From Diospyros lotus (Eukaryota; Streptophyta; Magnoliopsida; Ericales; Ebenaceae): a DNA stretch of 64,000 bases. How positions within the stretch are numbered: the stretch's first letter is position 1; every line of letters starts with the position of its first letter. The DNA lies in NCBI RefSeq assembly GCF_014633365.1, contig NC_068350.1:8843922-8907921 (forward strand), in the 5' to 3' direction. The notes beneath the pieces are model-generated. The model was not told the DNA's origin, did not search any database, and worked only from the letters and a program-made list of their open reading frames with translations. Shown here piece by piece: positions 22,651-34,779 of this stretch. A program made the position numbers and the translations under genes.

Positions 22651-24950
22651 TAAGGGGCATATAACTTTGTTTGTTTCTTCTATTGCAATTTCTTCATTTG
22701 TTTTTTCTTTTGCAATTTTTTGGTATGATTTGGTGATTTTTGTCCATCACAACTTTATCTGTTTCTTCTTCGTTTGCCTTTATTAATTTGATTATTATTG
22801 TTAGTTTTCTTAATTTAAAAGAGAATTATTATCAATTTGCTTAAAGAATTAAATGTTTGTTGAAGATTTTATTATAATTATTACTCGTGATGTAGAAATT
22901 TATTAATGTATGTTATTTTTATTTATATTAAGTTATGACTTATGAGAATTTATATTATATGAACTAATATTCAAAATTTTCATTATGAATGATTATAAAT
23001 AAACTTAATATTTAAAAATTTTATATTATTTAGTATTTTTAAAATTAATAAATAAAATTATTTTAAAATAGGTATCATGTATTTCAATCACAATAAAGAA
23101 TAAATTTGAAATAATCATGTTATTAAACAATACTAATTCATTTTTTATAAAATTATGTCATTATAAACTTATATTTTTATAGATTAAAGAAAATTTTTAA
23201 TTATCTTTAAAATCTTATAATTTTATGATATAAATTTACAATTCAATTTTATAGACATATTTTAATCTCACTTAAAATATCAATTTTAACAATCTTATTT
23301 AAATCTCTAGATGAAGTAGAATGTATATAATAAACTAATAATTTATTTATGCAAATATTTTAGTGTTGTTTAAAGTGATTCTTATCACAATTTTAAAGTT
23401 GATTAGTGCGGGTTTAAGTTTTGACGATAACATGCAAAAAGTAATTTTTAGTTAGATTCTTGAGAGCCATACCTATCACGATGTGTGGTGAGTCAATTCT
23501 AATAATTTTATTTATTACTTGAATAATGTAACTTACCATAATGTCAAAACTCCCTTCATATTTTTAAATAACAATTTAATACCACTTTCATAAAAAAATA
23601 TATAAAATCCTATTTGATCTAGAATTATAAGTTAAAACCAACTCCTTTTAAATCTTTAATGATAAAAAACACACTTAAAAACTGTATCCATATATACATA
23701 CGCATGTTATGTCTGATTAAAATATATTAATCTTATCTCTCTATTCGTTACATTTTCTTAATTACATAAATAATTCATAGCATAGAAGCATAATGGAATA
23801 GGAAAACAAAGTAAAAGATTCAAAGAAAGAGGAAGAAAAAAAATTATTGAGCCAAAATCCTAAAAGACCAGCCCAAGAAGAAGCAGTCCCAAAACCCCAA
23901 CTTCAAATTAAAACCAATTTAAATGTAGCATTTTTCAAAGGTTAAACGCCTAAGAGTGGACAGGAGAAATTTTAAGATTTTTGAAAATGTTAGATTGAAA
24001 ATCTTTATTCCCATATTTGATATAATTTTTTTATAAAAAGAATTTTAAAAAATAGAATTCCCGGAAATGATTTTTAAGCAACTTTCCTATAAAAAGATTT
24101 TTATAGGGGGTTAGGAATCTAAATTTTCCATGAACTTAAGAATATTTTTAACAAATAAAAAGAGTAAAACACCCTTTACCCTTTTATAACCCCATACAAA
24201 CATATTATATATATGTAATATATTTATATTAAATATAAAAATATATTATAATATATTTATATTATTTATTATAAAATATTATATATATTAAAGTAGATAC
24301 AAACATATATATTATATATATATACACATGCATATATATACTTAATGTGTAAAAAAAATGATATTTTTTTGACTTTCTAAAGATATTATGGGTCCCAATA
24401 TTTTATAGAATAGAAAAAAATTATCATTTTTAATAAAAAAATAAATAAAAATAATTTTAAAAAAAAATATGAATTCTCTAAAATGTTACATTTAAATCAA
24501 ACATAGAAATGTTAGATTCTAAAAAAAGAATACTCAATATTTCTGAAAATGTTTAAATCTAACCAAATATAAAATTACATAAATCTGGGAATTAAAAATT
24601 TTCAAGAACATTCTCAAGAATCATAAATCTCATAAATTTAAAAACTTCTCCCGTACCGAACATCCCTTAAAATATCTAGAGGCAATTGATTTCAAGTTAC
24701 AGATAGAACACTCCAATATCCACATGGCGACATTCACGGAATAGAAGCAACCAAAAACAATAGATTCCAACACAATCCTGGACGCAAACAGAAAAGCCTA
24801 TTGAACCCACTATTATGCCATTTGAACATAATAAAGGTGAGTCCCAGAGCACCTTTTAGGATTTCAATCCATGCTTGCATTATAGCCAACTACTGAACTA
24901 AATGATTGCTAGCAGCTGACAGGTTAGTTTCACTTCATATACAATGCCAA
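22651..24950. other. AT-rich intergenic DNA
   Basis: There are long A/T runs and (TA)n tracts (24200-24340). Near 23412 the block TTTAAGTTTTGACGATAACA resembles the start of SIRE-type copia LTRs, but no end is found. The ends near 23955 and 24660 (GGAGAAATTTTAAG and CTTAAAATTTCTCC-like words) may be a decayed hairpin MITE. Nothing codes. Confidence 0.45.
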
Positions 24951-25653
24951 TGGAATTTAATCGGCATATTATAAGTACCCAGAAAAGTGGGACCGCCCCC
25001 TGAACGGGCCTTTATGCGCACCCCTTTACTTCCCTCTGCGGCTTTGCTCCAATTTAGTCTCAAACCATTTGAATAAGCACTTTCTCTGTTTCAATTCTAG
25101 CAACCTGAAAACATAGAGCGATGGGGCACATGATGCACGACAGTAAGGGAAAATTGCAGAATACTGGGAAAAGGAAGAAGAGAAGGAAGTTGTTGGGAAG
25201 AAGCAAGAAGAAGAGAAAAGCCGAGGACAGGGTAAAGAGAGAAACCTGAGGAGAAGTTGGAGATAAACTCCAAATATCTCAACTCCCTTCATCTATAAAG
25301 AAACCAAACCCGGTGTTATCTCTATCCAATCTGAATGATTTGCTTTCATTCACATACACACACATCACTGTTTGATTGCAACGCTACTTGTATTGCTCAA
25401 GCCTAACATTACTCTTTTATAGAGGAAACTAAAAGAAATTACCAATGGTCCCTATAATTCAACTGCATTCGTACTGTCAAATTTTCCAAAATTTAAAAAC
25501 TACTAAGAACAGGACCATGTAAATGCTTTATTCATCCATTCAAATGATGTTATTGGCACCTATTTGCTTCATTTCTGCACCCAAAGCAAGAAACTGATTA
25601 TCTTAACATGAAAAACTAAATTCATACTTGTCAAAGTTGGCGATCCGGGAGAA
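24951..25653 (-). other. OXP1 downstream region with a possible unassigned exon
   Basis: The region follows the OXP1 stop. On the minus strand, pyrimidine-rich DNA at 25290-25130 leads to a good acceptor (TGTTTTCAG|GTTGCTAGAATTG, about 25110) and a short open stretch. This could be part of the OXP1 3'UTR or an untranslated exon of another minus-strand gene. I cannot name it. Confidence 0.35.
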
Positions 25654-28600
25654 TCACAGAACACCCCAACCACCACCACCTGGAGTTAGAATCTGAAGAA
25701 TTTCACCGACCTGTACCTCAACTATGTTCTTACCTCCTAGGTACACTCTCCGATTATCCTTTGTGAAAAGGTAGTTAACGCCCCGAGCTCCATCCTTTCC
25801 TCCCTTCAACCCTCTTGGTGCGTGGACCCGCCTCTCTGAAAGAATGCTGACTACAACTGGGCGTCTGAATTCAATCTCCCTGACAAGTCCATTGCCCCCT
25901 CTATGCAGTCCAGCACCTCCACTGTTCTCTCTTAATCCAAATCTATGCAGAATAACTGGATACCTCTGCTCAAAGATCTCAGGATCAGTCATACGAGTGT
26001 TTGTCATATGGCATTGCACGCCACTGGTACCATCCCAGGAGGGGCCAGCCCCGCTCCCACCTCCAATTGTTTCGTAGTACCCAAAGGTGTCATCCCCAAA
26101 AGTCAGATTGTTCATGCAACCCTGAGAACAAGCACAGGCCTGGAATGCAGTAAGTATAACATCTGTTATCCTCTGAGAAGTAAGAACATTACCTCCCACT
26201 ACGGCAGCCTTGTCACTCGGAGAAAGGAATGAACCCTCTGGGATGTGTATTTTGACAGGAGCTAGACAACCTTGATTGAGAGGAATGTCAACGTTCACCA
26301 AACAGCGGAGGCAGTAAATGACTGCTGCAGCTGTCACTGCTTCGGGTGCATTCCAATTCCCGTAAACCTCTGGGCTGGTCCCAGAGAAATCAAACACAGC
26401 TTCCCCTTTATCAGGATTGATTGATAGCTTCAGATGTATCACAGAACCATCATCCATATAATCTTCCTCTTCAATGGTCAGAAAATCTGTCTTTCCACAC
26501 TTATCTGACTCAGAAGAAACAGTATTTGCAGCAACTGACTTGAGCATTTCTCTAACTGCTTCTTCTGCATTGATCTGCACATAAGTCATGTAAGCTTTGA
26601 CAGTGTCCAAACCGTACTGCTCGATAAGCTCCTGAATAAGGGAAATTCCTCTCTGATTCGCAGCTACTTGTGCCCGAAGATCAGATAAATTATCATCAAG
26701 CCTGCGGGTTCCTGGAATGTTAAGTGCAGATTCATCTAAACAAGGGAACTTGAGAAGTTTGATGATTCCTTCTTCCTGAAAAATCCCCTTTTCCACAAGC
26801 TTGAATGCTTTTATGGCAGCTCCTTCTTCCCATATGGACTTAGAAAAAGGAGGCATGCTTCCAGGAGTGATGCCTCCAATCTCTGCATGATGCCCTCTAC
26901 TTGCCACGAAGAATACCAGCTTTCCGCTACTAAAAACCGGGGTAATGACAGTTATATCAGGCAGGTGGCTACCTCCAGCACAGGGATGATTAGTAACCAA
27001 AACATCTCCATTGTGCAAATTGTCGGCCCAGTACTTGAGTTGCCACTGCACAGTACTTGACATAGCGCCCAAGTGTACCGGGACATGAGGGGCATTTGCT
27101 ACTAGCCCGCCATCAGGACCAAAGAGAGCACAAGAGAAATCTAGACGTTCTTTGATATTGGTCGATATGGAAGTTCTCTGCAGGGTCCGTCCCATCTGTT
27201 CAGCTATACCCATAAACCTGTGATTGAAGATTGAGAGCTGCACAACATCTGCAACCTTGTCTGCCACCTTCAATGTGCTAGATGCAGACCCAATCTCAAT
27301 TTTAATGTTGCCATATTTGGTGATAATAGCTTTACATTTGGGTTCTACTATTACAGTGCTGTTACCATTCATGATAATAGCAGGGCCGGGTATGACATGT
27401 CCATAAGTGAGCTGCTCAAGCTTGAATAAAGGTGTATCATTCCATCCATTCTCAAAGTAAACCTTGTAGCGACCTTCAACTTTTGGGGTACCAGAAGCAG
27501 GTTCCAAGGTCCGTGGCCTCAAGATATTGGTGACTCCAATACCACGAACCCTTATGTCACAGATGAGGATCCTCCTATTCTGCAGCTTGAATCCATACTC
27601 TTGCTGAAAGAGCTTGACAAATTCAACAGCATAATCACCTCCTGAGCCATCTTCATTTATCTGCTTCTTTACCATGATGGAGGTATCTGTGCCCTCATAA
27701 CTCAAATACAAATACGTCTCTGTTGTGATGTTTTCCTCTTTGAACCCTTGCCCTCGCAAATTCTGCTTAGCCTGATTCAACAAAATAGCTTCTCTCCGAG
27801 AAGCTTCTTGTAAAGATTCACAGTTATAAACTGCAGAATATGGCTCCTGTACCTCCTCAACTACATTAGCCAAACCCATTCCATATGCACTTAAGATTCC
27901 ACAAAACCTGTGAATTAATACCTCTGTCATACCAAGTGACCTAGCAATTGCACAGGCATGTTGTGGTCCAGCACCTCCAAAGCAAGCAAGAGCATGATTT
28001 CTTGTCTCATGACCCTTCATTTCAGTTAATTGCCTTATTGGCCGGCACATTGTTTCATTGGCAACATTTACAAATCCTTGTGCAATCTCCTCTATAGTCA
28101 TGTCGTTTGTTGATGGATTCTGACTCTTTCTATAGGAATTAATTTGATCTGCAAGTTTCTTGAATTCTTCTCTAGTTGCACTGACATCTAAAGGTTGATC
28201 CTCCTTGGGGCCAAAGATTGATGGGAAATAATCAGGAATTACAAATCCCAAAACAAGGTTTGCATCAGTAACAGCCAATTCTCCCCCTTTCCGATAACAA
28301 ACAGGACCTGGATGCGCACCCACTGACTTGGGTCCCACCCGGAAAGCTCCAAACTGGAACTTTAACTTTGATCCTCCACCAGCAGCTACAGTGTTTATGT
28401 CAAGCTGAGGTGCTTGTATAATAACACCGGCAATCTGGGTTTCTAGAACTTGCTCATAGCTTCCCGCATATCTGCTTACATCAGTAGATGTACCACCCAT
28501 GTCAAACCCAATGAGGGGTTTATCTGTTTCAAGCCCAAATAGGGTCTGTGAGTAACCAACAACACCACCCGCAGGGCCTGATAAAACTGCTTTGTGGCCA

Positions 28601-29463
28601 GAAAATCTACTTTCTGGTGCAAGTCCTCCATCTGATTGCATAAACAGAACATTCACCTTTGCCAATCCGTCATCAAATTTGGATATGAACCCTGATAAGT
28701 ACTCTTTGATAACTGGGGTGAGGTAAGCATCCACGCTTGCTGTTAAACCTCTAGGAACTGCACGGACCATGGGGGTTAGAGCAGAAGACAAGGAAACATG
28801 TTTGAAGCCCAAACTCACAGCTAATTTCTCCACAGATACTTCATGCTGTGGGAAAGTGTAGGAGTGCATTAACACCACGGCTAAACAGCTAATACCTTTC
28901 TGCAACAAAACTTCAAGCAAAGGCTTTAGGGTTGCTTCATTCAGTGGCTGCACAACCCGAACAAGCTCTCCTGAAATCCCTTTAACTACCAGTGTAGAAG
29001 AATCTGCATTACTTTCCTCATTACCCATGACAAGCTCAACTCTCTCATCAACTTCTATAACCTCTTCATAGAGATTCGAAGGTTTTGAAACTGTAAGGTC
29101 AAATATGTTGGGGCGAGCCTGGTTACCAATCTGCAATAGATCCCTAAAGCCTCGAGTCACGCAAAGTGCAATTCTCTCTCCCTTTCTCTCCAACAATGCA
29201 TTTGTTGCCACAGTAGTACCCATTCTTATCCATTCTATCCTATCTGTAGGAATTTTTGAAGACCGAGAAATTCTTTCCCCGGTAAATTCTTCCAAAATTC
29301 TCCGGATACCCTCAATTGGAGCGTCCTCATAGTTAGACGGATCAACAGACAAGAGCTTCATAACTCGACCCTCAGACTGACCCGGAATTTCAGCATAAAC
29401 ATCAGTGAATGTGCCCCCTCTATCGACGCAAAACCTTAGTTTTTCTCTGTTGAGACTCCCCAT
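25654..29463 (-). CDS. OXP1: 5-oxoprolinase (ATP-hydrolysing), OXP1
   Basis: This cytosolic enzyme opens 5-oxoproline to glutamate with ATP, recycling glutathione breakdown products. One uninterrupted coding exon gives 1269 residues, close to the length of the plant enzyme. The start is the ATG at 29463 ([19 protein letters not shown]); the frame stays open five codons further but without an ATG. The N-terminal HyuA-like half has the nucleotide-binding motifs DRGGTFTD (residues 14-21) and [13 protein letters not shown] (about residue 330), plus [10 protein letters not shown]. The C-terminal HyuB-like half begins around [16 protein letters not shown] (about 770) and includes [16 protein letters not shown]; the end is GGGGWGVL, the usual oxoprolinase terminus. 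No frameshift or missing motif is seen. It is a single-copy-looking island among repeats. Confidence 0.97.
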   Translation of the reverse strand: MGSLNREKLRFCVDRGGTFTDVYAEIPGQSEGRVMKLLSVDPSNYEDAPIEGIRRILEEFTGERISRSSKIPTDRIEWIRMGTTVATNALLERKGERIALCVTRGFRDLLQIGNQARPNIFDLTVSKPSNLYEEVIEVDERVELVMGNEESNADSSTLVVKGISGELVRVVQPLNEATLKPLLEVLLQKGISCLAVVLMHSYTFPQHEVSVEKLAVSLGFKHVSLSSALTPMVRAVPRGLTASVDAYLTPVIKEYLSGFISKFDDGLAKVNVLFMQSDGGLAPESRFSGHKAVLSGPAGGVVGYSQTLFGLETDKPLIGFDMGGTSTDVSRYAGSYEQVLETQIAGVIIQAPQLDINTVAAGGGSKLKFQFGAFRVGPKSVGAHPGPVCYRKGGELAVTDANLVLGFVIPDYFPSIFGPKEDQPLDVSATREEFKKLADQINSYRKSQNPSTNDMTIEEIAQGFVNVANETMCRPIRQLTEMKGHETRNHALACFGGAGPQHACAIARSLGMTEVLIHRFCGILSAYGMGLANVVEEVQEPYSAVYNCESLQEASRREAILLNQAKQNLRGQGFKEENITTETYLYLSYEGTDTSIMVKKQINEDGSGGDYAVEFVKLFQQEYGFKLQNRRILICDIRVRGIGVTNILRPRTLEPASGTPKVEGRYKVYFENGWNDTPLFKLEQLTYGHVIPGPAIIMNGNSTVIVEPKCKAIITKYGNIKIEIGSASSTLKVADKVADVVQLSIFNHRFMGIAEQMGRTLQRTSISTNIKERLDFSCALFGPDGGLVANAPHVPVHLGAMSSTVQWQLKYWADNLHNGDVLVTNHPCAGGSHLPDITVITPVFSSGKLVFFVASRGHHAEIGGITPGSMPPFSKSIWEEGAAIKAFKLVEKGIFQEEGIIKLLKFPCLDESALNIPGTRRLDDNLSDLRAQVAANQRGISLIQELIEQYGLDTVKAYMTYVQINAEEAVREMLKSVAANTVSSESDKCGKTDFLTIEEEDYMDDGSVIHLKLSINPDKGEAVFDFSGTSPEVYGNWNAPEAVTAAAVIYCLRCLVNVDIPLNQGCLAPVKIHIPEGSFLSPSDKAAVVGGNVLTSQRITDVILTAFQACACSQGCMNNLTFGDDTFGYYETIGGGSGAGPSWDGTSGVQCHMTNTRMTDPEIFEQRYPVILHRFGLRENSGGAGLHRGGNGLVREIEFRRPVVVSILSERRVHAPRGLKGGKDGARGVNYLFTKDNRRVYLGGKNIVEVQVGEILQILTPGGGGWGVL

Positions 29464-29536
29464 TCCAATAATTACCAATAAAATTGGATACTACCCCTCT
29501 ATTGGAAGAACAAACTAATGGTCCAGAAATGAAAAC

Positions 29537-30028
29537 CTGAAAATAAAGCCAACCAAAAAGATTAAGCACTAAGATAACTGCAATGTAAATGAGTAGTCTA
29601 CATTAGTAATCCAAGTTTAATCAGTAATACTTAAAAAAAATTAAAAAAACAGTTTCATTTTCACATTCCATGAATGAATCAAACTGAAAAACAAACGAAC
29701 CAGAACATCGACAAAGAAAGAGAAATGGCAATCTTCATATTCGTAGTAGAATCAAACCTTCCACTAAGCGTTAGAAAGAAAAAACACTGAACCTATCGGG
29801 ATATAGGATGGGTAATTAATAATAAAACTAGACAAAGAAGAACAAAATCACAAGAAAAGTGACCCAAAAACAGGATAATCAAGCACAGAGACTGGTTTCA
29901 GTCAAATGGGTACAACTTGAGAATATATGAAAAGGGGTATAACTTGAGAATATACGGACAGGGTAATCTCAGATTCTGAGAGATCTACGATCAAGAATTG
30001 GATAAAATCGAATGGAGTGTAAGCTTAC
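29537..30028 (-). other. OXP1: OXP1 5'UTR intron (492 bp) and leader
   Basis: On the minus strand GCAAG|GTAAGCT at 30029/30028 is a strong donor and CTTTATTTTCAG|G at 29537/29536 a strong acceptor. Removing this intron joins a leader exon (from about 30130) to the 73 bases before the ATG. Introns in the 5' leader of otherwise single-exon plant genes often raise expression. The site strengths are seen; use is inferred. Confidence 0.65.
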
Positions 30029-30393
30029 CTTGCGGAAAGAAAACAAGCTTTGGCAACGAAATACTGGGACACGGATGGAATTGATAGTGCAGTTCTGACC
30101 TCCCCGTGTTGGCCGACTCTTGAATCGGGTTGTAGAAAAGCATAAAAAGATAAGGTTATAAGCTATTAGTATAGCGTTTAAGCTAGAAAGCTTATTTTCT
30201 TACCTGTTTGTGTTTACCAACAGCTTCAAAACTGCATAGCTTAAACGCTAATACATTAGCGTTTAAGAAAAGCTCTGGGGCAATAGCTTTTGCAAAAACG
30301 ATTCTGGGAGCTTTTTGAGTTGACCAATGAAATGACGATTTTGTCATCTTCCAATTTCAATATTTACACTTCTTATCTCTTTACATTCCCGAC

Positions 30394-30554
30394 CAGGGGC
30401 GGATCCAGCAAGTTGGGGTGGGGTGGGGTGGGCTGGGGCTAAGCTGGGCTGGGCTAAAATGAATTTAAGGCAAACTTTTGTATTAAAATTTTAATTTTTT
30501 TGTGGGCTGCCCTGGGCTTCAGCCCAGGGCAGCTCACATGTGTATCCGCCCCTG
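30394..30554. mobile_element. hAT MITE, 161 bp
   Basis: Ends are CAGGGGCGGATCCA and, inverted, CAGGGGCGGATACA, the CAGGG-type terminus of hAT elements. The flanks TTCCCGAC (30386-30393) and TTCTCGAC (30555-30562) form an 8-bp target duplication with one mismatch. The interior is a run of GGGGTGGGCTGGGCT-like words. It lies about 300 bp upstream of the OXP1 leader. Confidence 0.85.
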
Positions 30555-31334
30555 TTCTCGACCCTTCTCCTCCCACAGCATCTGTGCCTCCATTACTACC
30601 ATCGCCGGATCTCCTCCCACAACGGTCGTCGTCGCCGCCCATCGCCTCCAGCGCCGCAAGCCGCCATCGCCACCTGCTGCTCAAGATCCGTCGTCATTGT
30701 TGCCGTCGCCTGGGTCTCCTCTTTGGTCGCGTCTGCTGCCGCCTCTTGCTTCCTAATTAAGTTTGTTTAACAGACACTGGACTGGAGGGAGAAAGACAGG
30801 TACGAAGAAGAAGAAGAATCAATTACAAGAGAGAGTTTGCAGAATGAAATCCCAAAGAGAAGACGTAGCTTTTGCATGGAGGCAAGTTCAATTGGTTTCT
30901 TCTGGCTTGAAAGCAACTCCAACTGTGACATACGGGAAAGAAAATAAAACCTAAGACCCATGAAAGAAAGAAATAAAATAGTTAAACTCACCCAGAGCCG
31001 GTGCGGTGTATAGAGTGTCTTTCTTCTGCTTCCTAAAGCAATGTCTTCCCAAATTTTAAATTTTCTTTAGGTATAAATTTAAATTTATACATAAAGTAAA
31101 AAAATTATATATTTTTAAAATTATTTTATAATTTATTAACATGTAATTGCAAGTACTTTAGCAATTGGACATTAATTTATTTTTTTAAAATTATATATTT
31201 TAAATTTTATTTATATTATTTAACATCATGTCTATTTTAATCTTTTTGTTAAGTTCTAACGGCTTTTTAGCTTTTACAAATCAAACACATAACTTTACTT
31301 TAATAGCTTAAAAACACATTTATCTAAGAGCCGT

Positions 31335-31374
31335 TCTACACTGCTCGAATATATCATACCGAGAGATTACTGAA
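31335..31374 (+). repeat. Left copy of a 40-bp inverted repeat (partner 38171-38210)
   Basis: This 40-mer beginning TCTACACTGCTCGAATATAT matches the reverse complement of 38171-38210 at 37 of 40 positions. Sequence outside both copies is also loosely similar (GCTTAAAC, TTAGCTTTT words). The pair may be the terminal repeats of a 6.9-kb element, or two insertions of one MITE family in opposite orientation. Confidence 0.6.
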
Positions 31375-31399
31375 ACCATAATTGCGCGATATTTTGGCT

Positions 31400-31790
31400 G
31401 TCAAAATATTGCCATCTTGAGAGCAATTCGGAGGGTTTATCAAAAGTCGCGTCTCTTTCTGCAGAGCCTCTTCTTTTCCTCCTTCCTCCCCAACGCCTCT
31501 TTGTTTCTCCTTCCTTCTCGCCGACGACCTCTCGCCAAAGACGACGCACCTTCTTCTTTCTCCTTCAAGCACAGTCTCCTTATCTTCCTCATTCTTCGCC
31601 GACTGCTTCTTGTTCATTTGTTCCTCCTCGCCGACAACCTCTCGCCAAAGACGTGCCTTCTTCTTTCTCCTCCTCCTTCACACAACCTCATTCTTCTTGG
31701 CCGACAACCTCTCGCCACCAGCGATCTGAAATCTCCACCCACCTACAGTCGGACAGCCTTCGCCCCCACCCGCCATCGTCACCAGTCATA
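31400..31790. repeat. Degenerate repeats with CCGACAACCTCTCGCCA
   Basis: The word CTCGCCGAC(G/A)ACCTCTCGCCA occurs three times (about 31518, 31627, 31698), with CTTCTTTCTCCTCC between. The pyrimidine-rich strand gives long but low-complexity open frames. The Cassandra element at 31792 interrupts this stretch, which resumes at 32442. Confidence 0.55.
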
Positions 31791-31791
31791 C

Positions 31792-32436
31792 TGTAATACC
31801 CCGAGAGCCTAGAGAGGTTAGTATATATCGAAGATAGCGTAAGAAAAGAAATAACACCAGCTGGATACCTTTTGGGTTGAATGCAGGCAAGAAACTCCCA
31901 AATTAAGCGTGCTTGACTTGGGAAAATCCAAGGATGGGTGACCCCTTGGGAAGTTCGTGTAGGCCCATCAGGGTAAGTTGTTCTGGTCCTTCCTATCGCT
32001 CGATACGGGATATTACAGGTGGTATTAGAATCGACCCCCAAGTCTCTAAGCACGGTGGTGGGGCAAACCTCAGCGAGGATGCTGAGTCCCCAATGGGAGG
32101 TGTGTGTAGGTACCTTAGGCGAATCCCACATCGGCCATGCAAAAGGGGGAGATCTGGGACCAGTTGTAAGGTTGCATGACGAGGACGTCACGTGTTTAAG
32201 GGGGAGAGAATGTAATACCCCGAGAGCCCGGAAAGGTTAGTATATATCGAGGATAGTGTAAGAAAGGAAACAATACCAACTGTATACCTTTTGGGCTGAA
32301 TGCAGACGATGAACTCCCAAGTTAAGCGTGCTTGACCTGGGAAAATTCAAAAATGGGTGACCCCCTGAGAAGTTCGTGTAGGCCCATCAGGGTAAGTTGT
32401 TTCGGTCCTTCCTATCGCTCGATACGAGATATTACA
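31792..32436 (+). mobile_element. Cassandra TRIM, complete, target duplication CATAC
   Basis: There are two 226-bp LTRs (31792-32017 and 32211-32436), both TGTAATACCCC...TTACA, and a 193-bp internal part. A decayed primer site GGTGGTATTAGAATCGA follows the first LTR (initiator tRNA-Met complement, canonically TGGTATCAGAGCC), and the polypurine tract AAGGGGGAGAGAA precedes the second. Perfect CATAC repeats flank it (31787-31791, 32437-32441). The LTRs contain the 5S rRNA-like segment AAGTTAAGCGTGCTTGA...GGATGGGTGACC. No protein is encoded; movement would need enzymes from other retrotransposons. Confidence 0.93.
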
Positions 32437-32651
32437 CATACCGCTTTCGCCTCTACCTGCCACCGACAACAATGTCGGACCTAGGTAAGATTGGCCCCTA
32501 GTCTTTTACATTTTCTGTAGAGCCTTTTGTTTTGTTAATAGATTTCAGTTGTTGTTATCTTAATGGATTGTTTTATCTTACGCTATGGACCTAGGTAAGA
32601 TTGTTTTGTTAATGGATTTTGTTTTGTTTTGTTGATTGTTATCTTACATTT

Positions 32652-34770
32652 TGTAATACCCCATGCTTGTATAAGGTTGCCACGTAATTTTAATGAGTTT
32701 AGAATACCAAAAAATTGGCTTGATAGCAGTTATAAGTACGGAATCAACTGCATGGAATGTCTCGGAGTGAAATTGTCTAAAGAAAATAATATGGTTTCGA
32801 TGAGCGTTCCAAGATAGGATTTATGGTATCAAAAGAAATTGGATCGGAAACAGTTTTCGGTACAACTAAAATACAGTTGCCATTTTGGCTGAAAAACTGA
32901 ATCGTTGTAGGAGTCTCCCAAAAAATCAACGGAACCCTAGGGGGCTCCGATTTTGCGTAATGAGCAACCCTTTAGTGGTTTCGAGATGAATTGATGGCCC
33001 GATGAGGACACTAGGGCGAAATCGTCCTTTTAACTAAGCTTCAAGTTATTAATTTTGTATTTTCGGTATCGTAATGCCAATCAATTTAGAGTTAAAATGG
33101 GATTTAAATATATAATTTTCTAATTTTTATAATATAATATATAATTTTACATATATATATAATATGTATGCTCATGAGTAAGGCATTCATAGCTATGCCC
33201 TGCAATCCACGCCTCTGCAAAATTTTGGAAGCCTTTGCACACAAATCCCATGCCTCTGCCAACTGAGGGCTACAGTAGAGTGACTTTCACGCCAAAAGGG
33301 ATGGGCAAGGCAGGCCGTTGGCAGCAAAAGCGGCTATAAAAGGGGGAAGAAGAAGAGGGAAGAGGCAAGCTTGGCCAAGAGCTTGAGGAAGGCCGAGAGT
33401 TCGCCTCACAGAGAGAGAGAGAGAGAGCTTGATTGAGAGATCGAGAGGGAGCTGCTGGTGGCCGAAGAAAGCCTCGAGAAAGGCCGAAGCAAGTCGCAAC
33501 AACAAGCGGCAGCCATGGCCGCAAGCTGTTGCGGCGATGAAGTAACCAACCACGGCCAGCAGCGGCCGTGGCCAGCTTCCAGCAAGCGGATGGCGGCCCA
33601 TCAAGGTTCGCGATGGTATCCGGGAAGGCCGGCGGAGGCACCCACGGGTAGCGAGGGAGGCGGCAGCGGGCGGTGCGGCGGCGGTGCACGCTGGTGCGTT
33701 GTAGCGGAAGGAGAAGAAATGAGAGGAAGAGGAAGAAGAAGAAGAAGAAGAAAGAAAGAAAAAAAAAAAAAGAAGAAAAAGGGGAGTTGCAGGAGCAGGA
33801 GGCGGGAGGAAGAAGAAGAAAGGAAGAAGAATGAGGGAAAAAAAGAAAAGAAAAAGAAAAGAAAAGAAAATAGGAAAATGATGGGGAAAAATCCTAGAAA
33901 ATCCCAAAAAATAGGAAATTATGTTTCGGTAATATTCTGGAGATTTTAGCAAGAAAAATGGCTCTGACAAGCATTTCGAGAATATGACACGCATACCAAG
34001 AAAGTCAGAGATGCTAAGTTAAGATAAGTAAATTTTTTAAAAAATTCTAGAAATTCAAGAATATTATTTTATGAATTGTCGTAGTGAAATATTTTGAGAA
34101 AATATTTTAGAAATATTTAATCTGGATTTATTGAGGAAAATAGGAAGGAATAGAGAAAAAATGATAGAAAATGCCAGAAATTATGAAAAAATAAGTTTTA
34201 ATATTTATTTAAATAATTATGGTGATTAGGATGTTTTGAGGAATAAGTTGAAGTGACTTGTCGAATTTTGAGGTTGGCACGCAAATTGAGACGATGCACG
34301 AGGCAAGGCACAAATATCGAGGTAGCTCGATGAGCTTAAGAAGGTAAGTGGTACTTCCCAATTAAAGTTAGTTTTATGAAAAATATTTGGTTTGTAAGTG
34401 ATTTATGCTCATCAAAAATGTTTTCATCATATTGACATACTCTGATATGTACCCATCACGTAGACTACATACATGACATGACTATGAAATGCATAAATAC
34501 ACATTGATATCATTGATCACTCGTATTGAGGCCGTAGGGAGTACGAACTGGCACCCTGCTTTACCAATGGTGCACCCATACACCCCATCTTCGAAAAAGG
34601 TGGTCGCAAAAATGGTAAGTAGCATGAGGGGTATAGTTGACACTTACGAGGAAAGACATTGCATTCATGCACGAAATATGTTTTCTGTACCCTTACTTAG
34701 ATGATTCATCATCTAACTTGGGCTTTGCCCCCGGAATATTCAAACGTTCCAGGTGGAGATGGTTGCATTC
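32652..34770 (+). mobile_element. Truncated LTR, same family as 43239-46069
   Basis: It begins TGTAATACCCCATG and runs collinear with the solo LTR at 43239: AAATTGGCTTGATAGCAGTT, a GCCATGGCCGCAAGC block, a purine-rich (GAAGAA) tract, GGAAATTATGTTTCGGTAATA, CGTAGGGAGTACGAACTGGC and ATGATTCATCATCTAACTTG. Similarity stops just after CGTTCCAGGTGG near 34755, so about 300 bp of the 3' end is missing. Open frames in the purine-rich part are low-complexity. Confidence 0.8.
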
Positions 34771-34779
34771 TCACCTTGC

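Noticed and set aside
25026..25292. 88-codon frame downstream of OXP1
   Set aside because: Pyrimidine-rich, signal-peptide-like by composition only; it crosses a probable splice acceptor. Treated as an untranslated or unassigned exon.
33270..33994. 235- and 163-codon open frames
   Set aside because: They arise from the purine-rich tract in the truncated LTR (Lys/Glu runs on one strand, Phe/Ser/Leu runs on the other).
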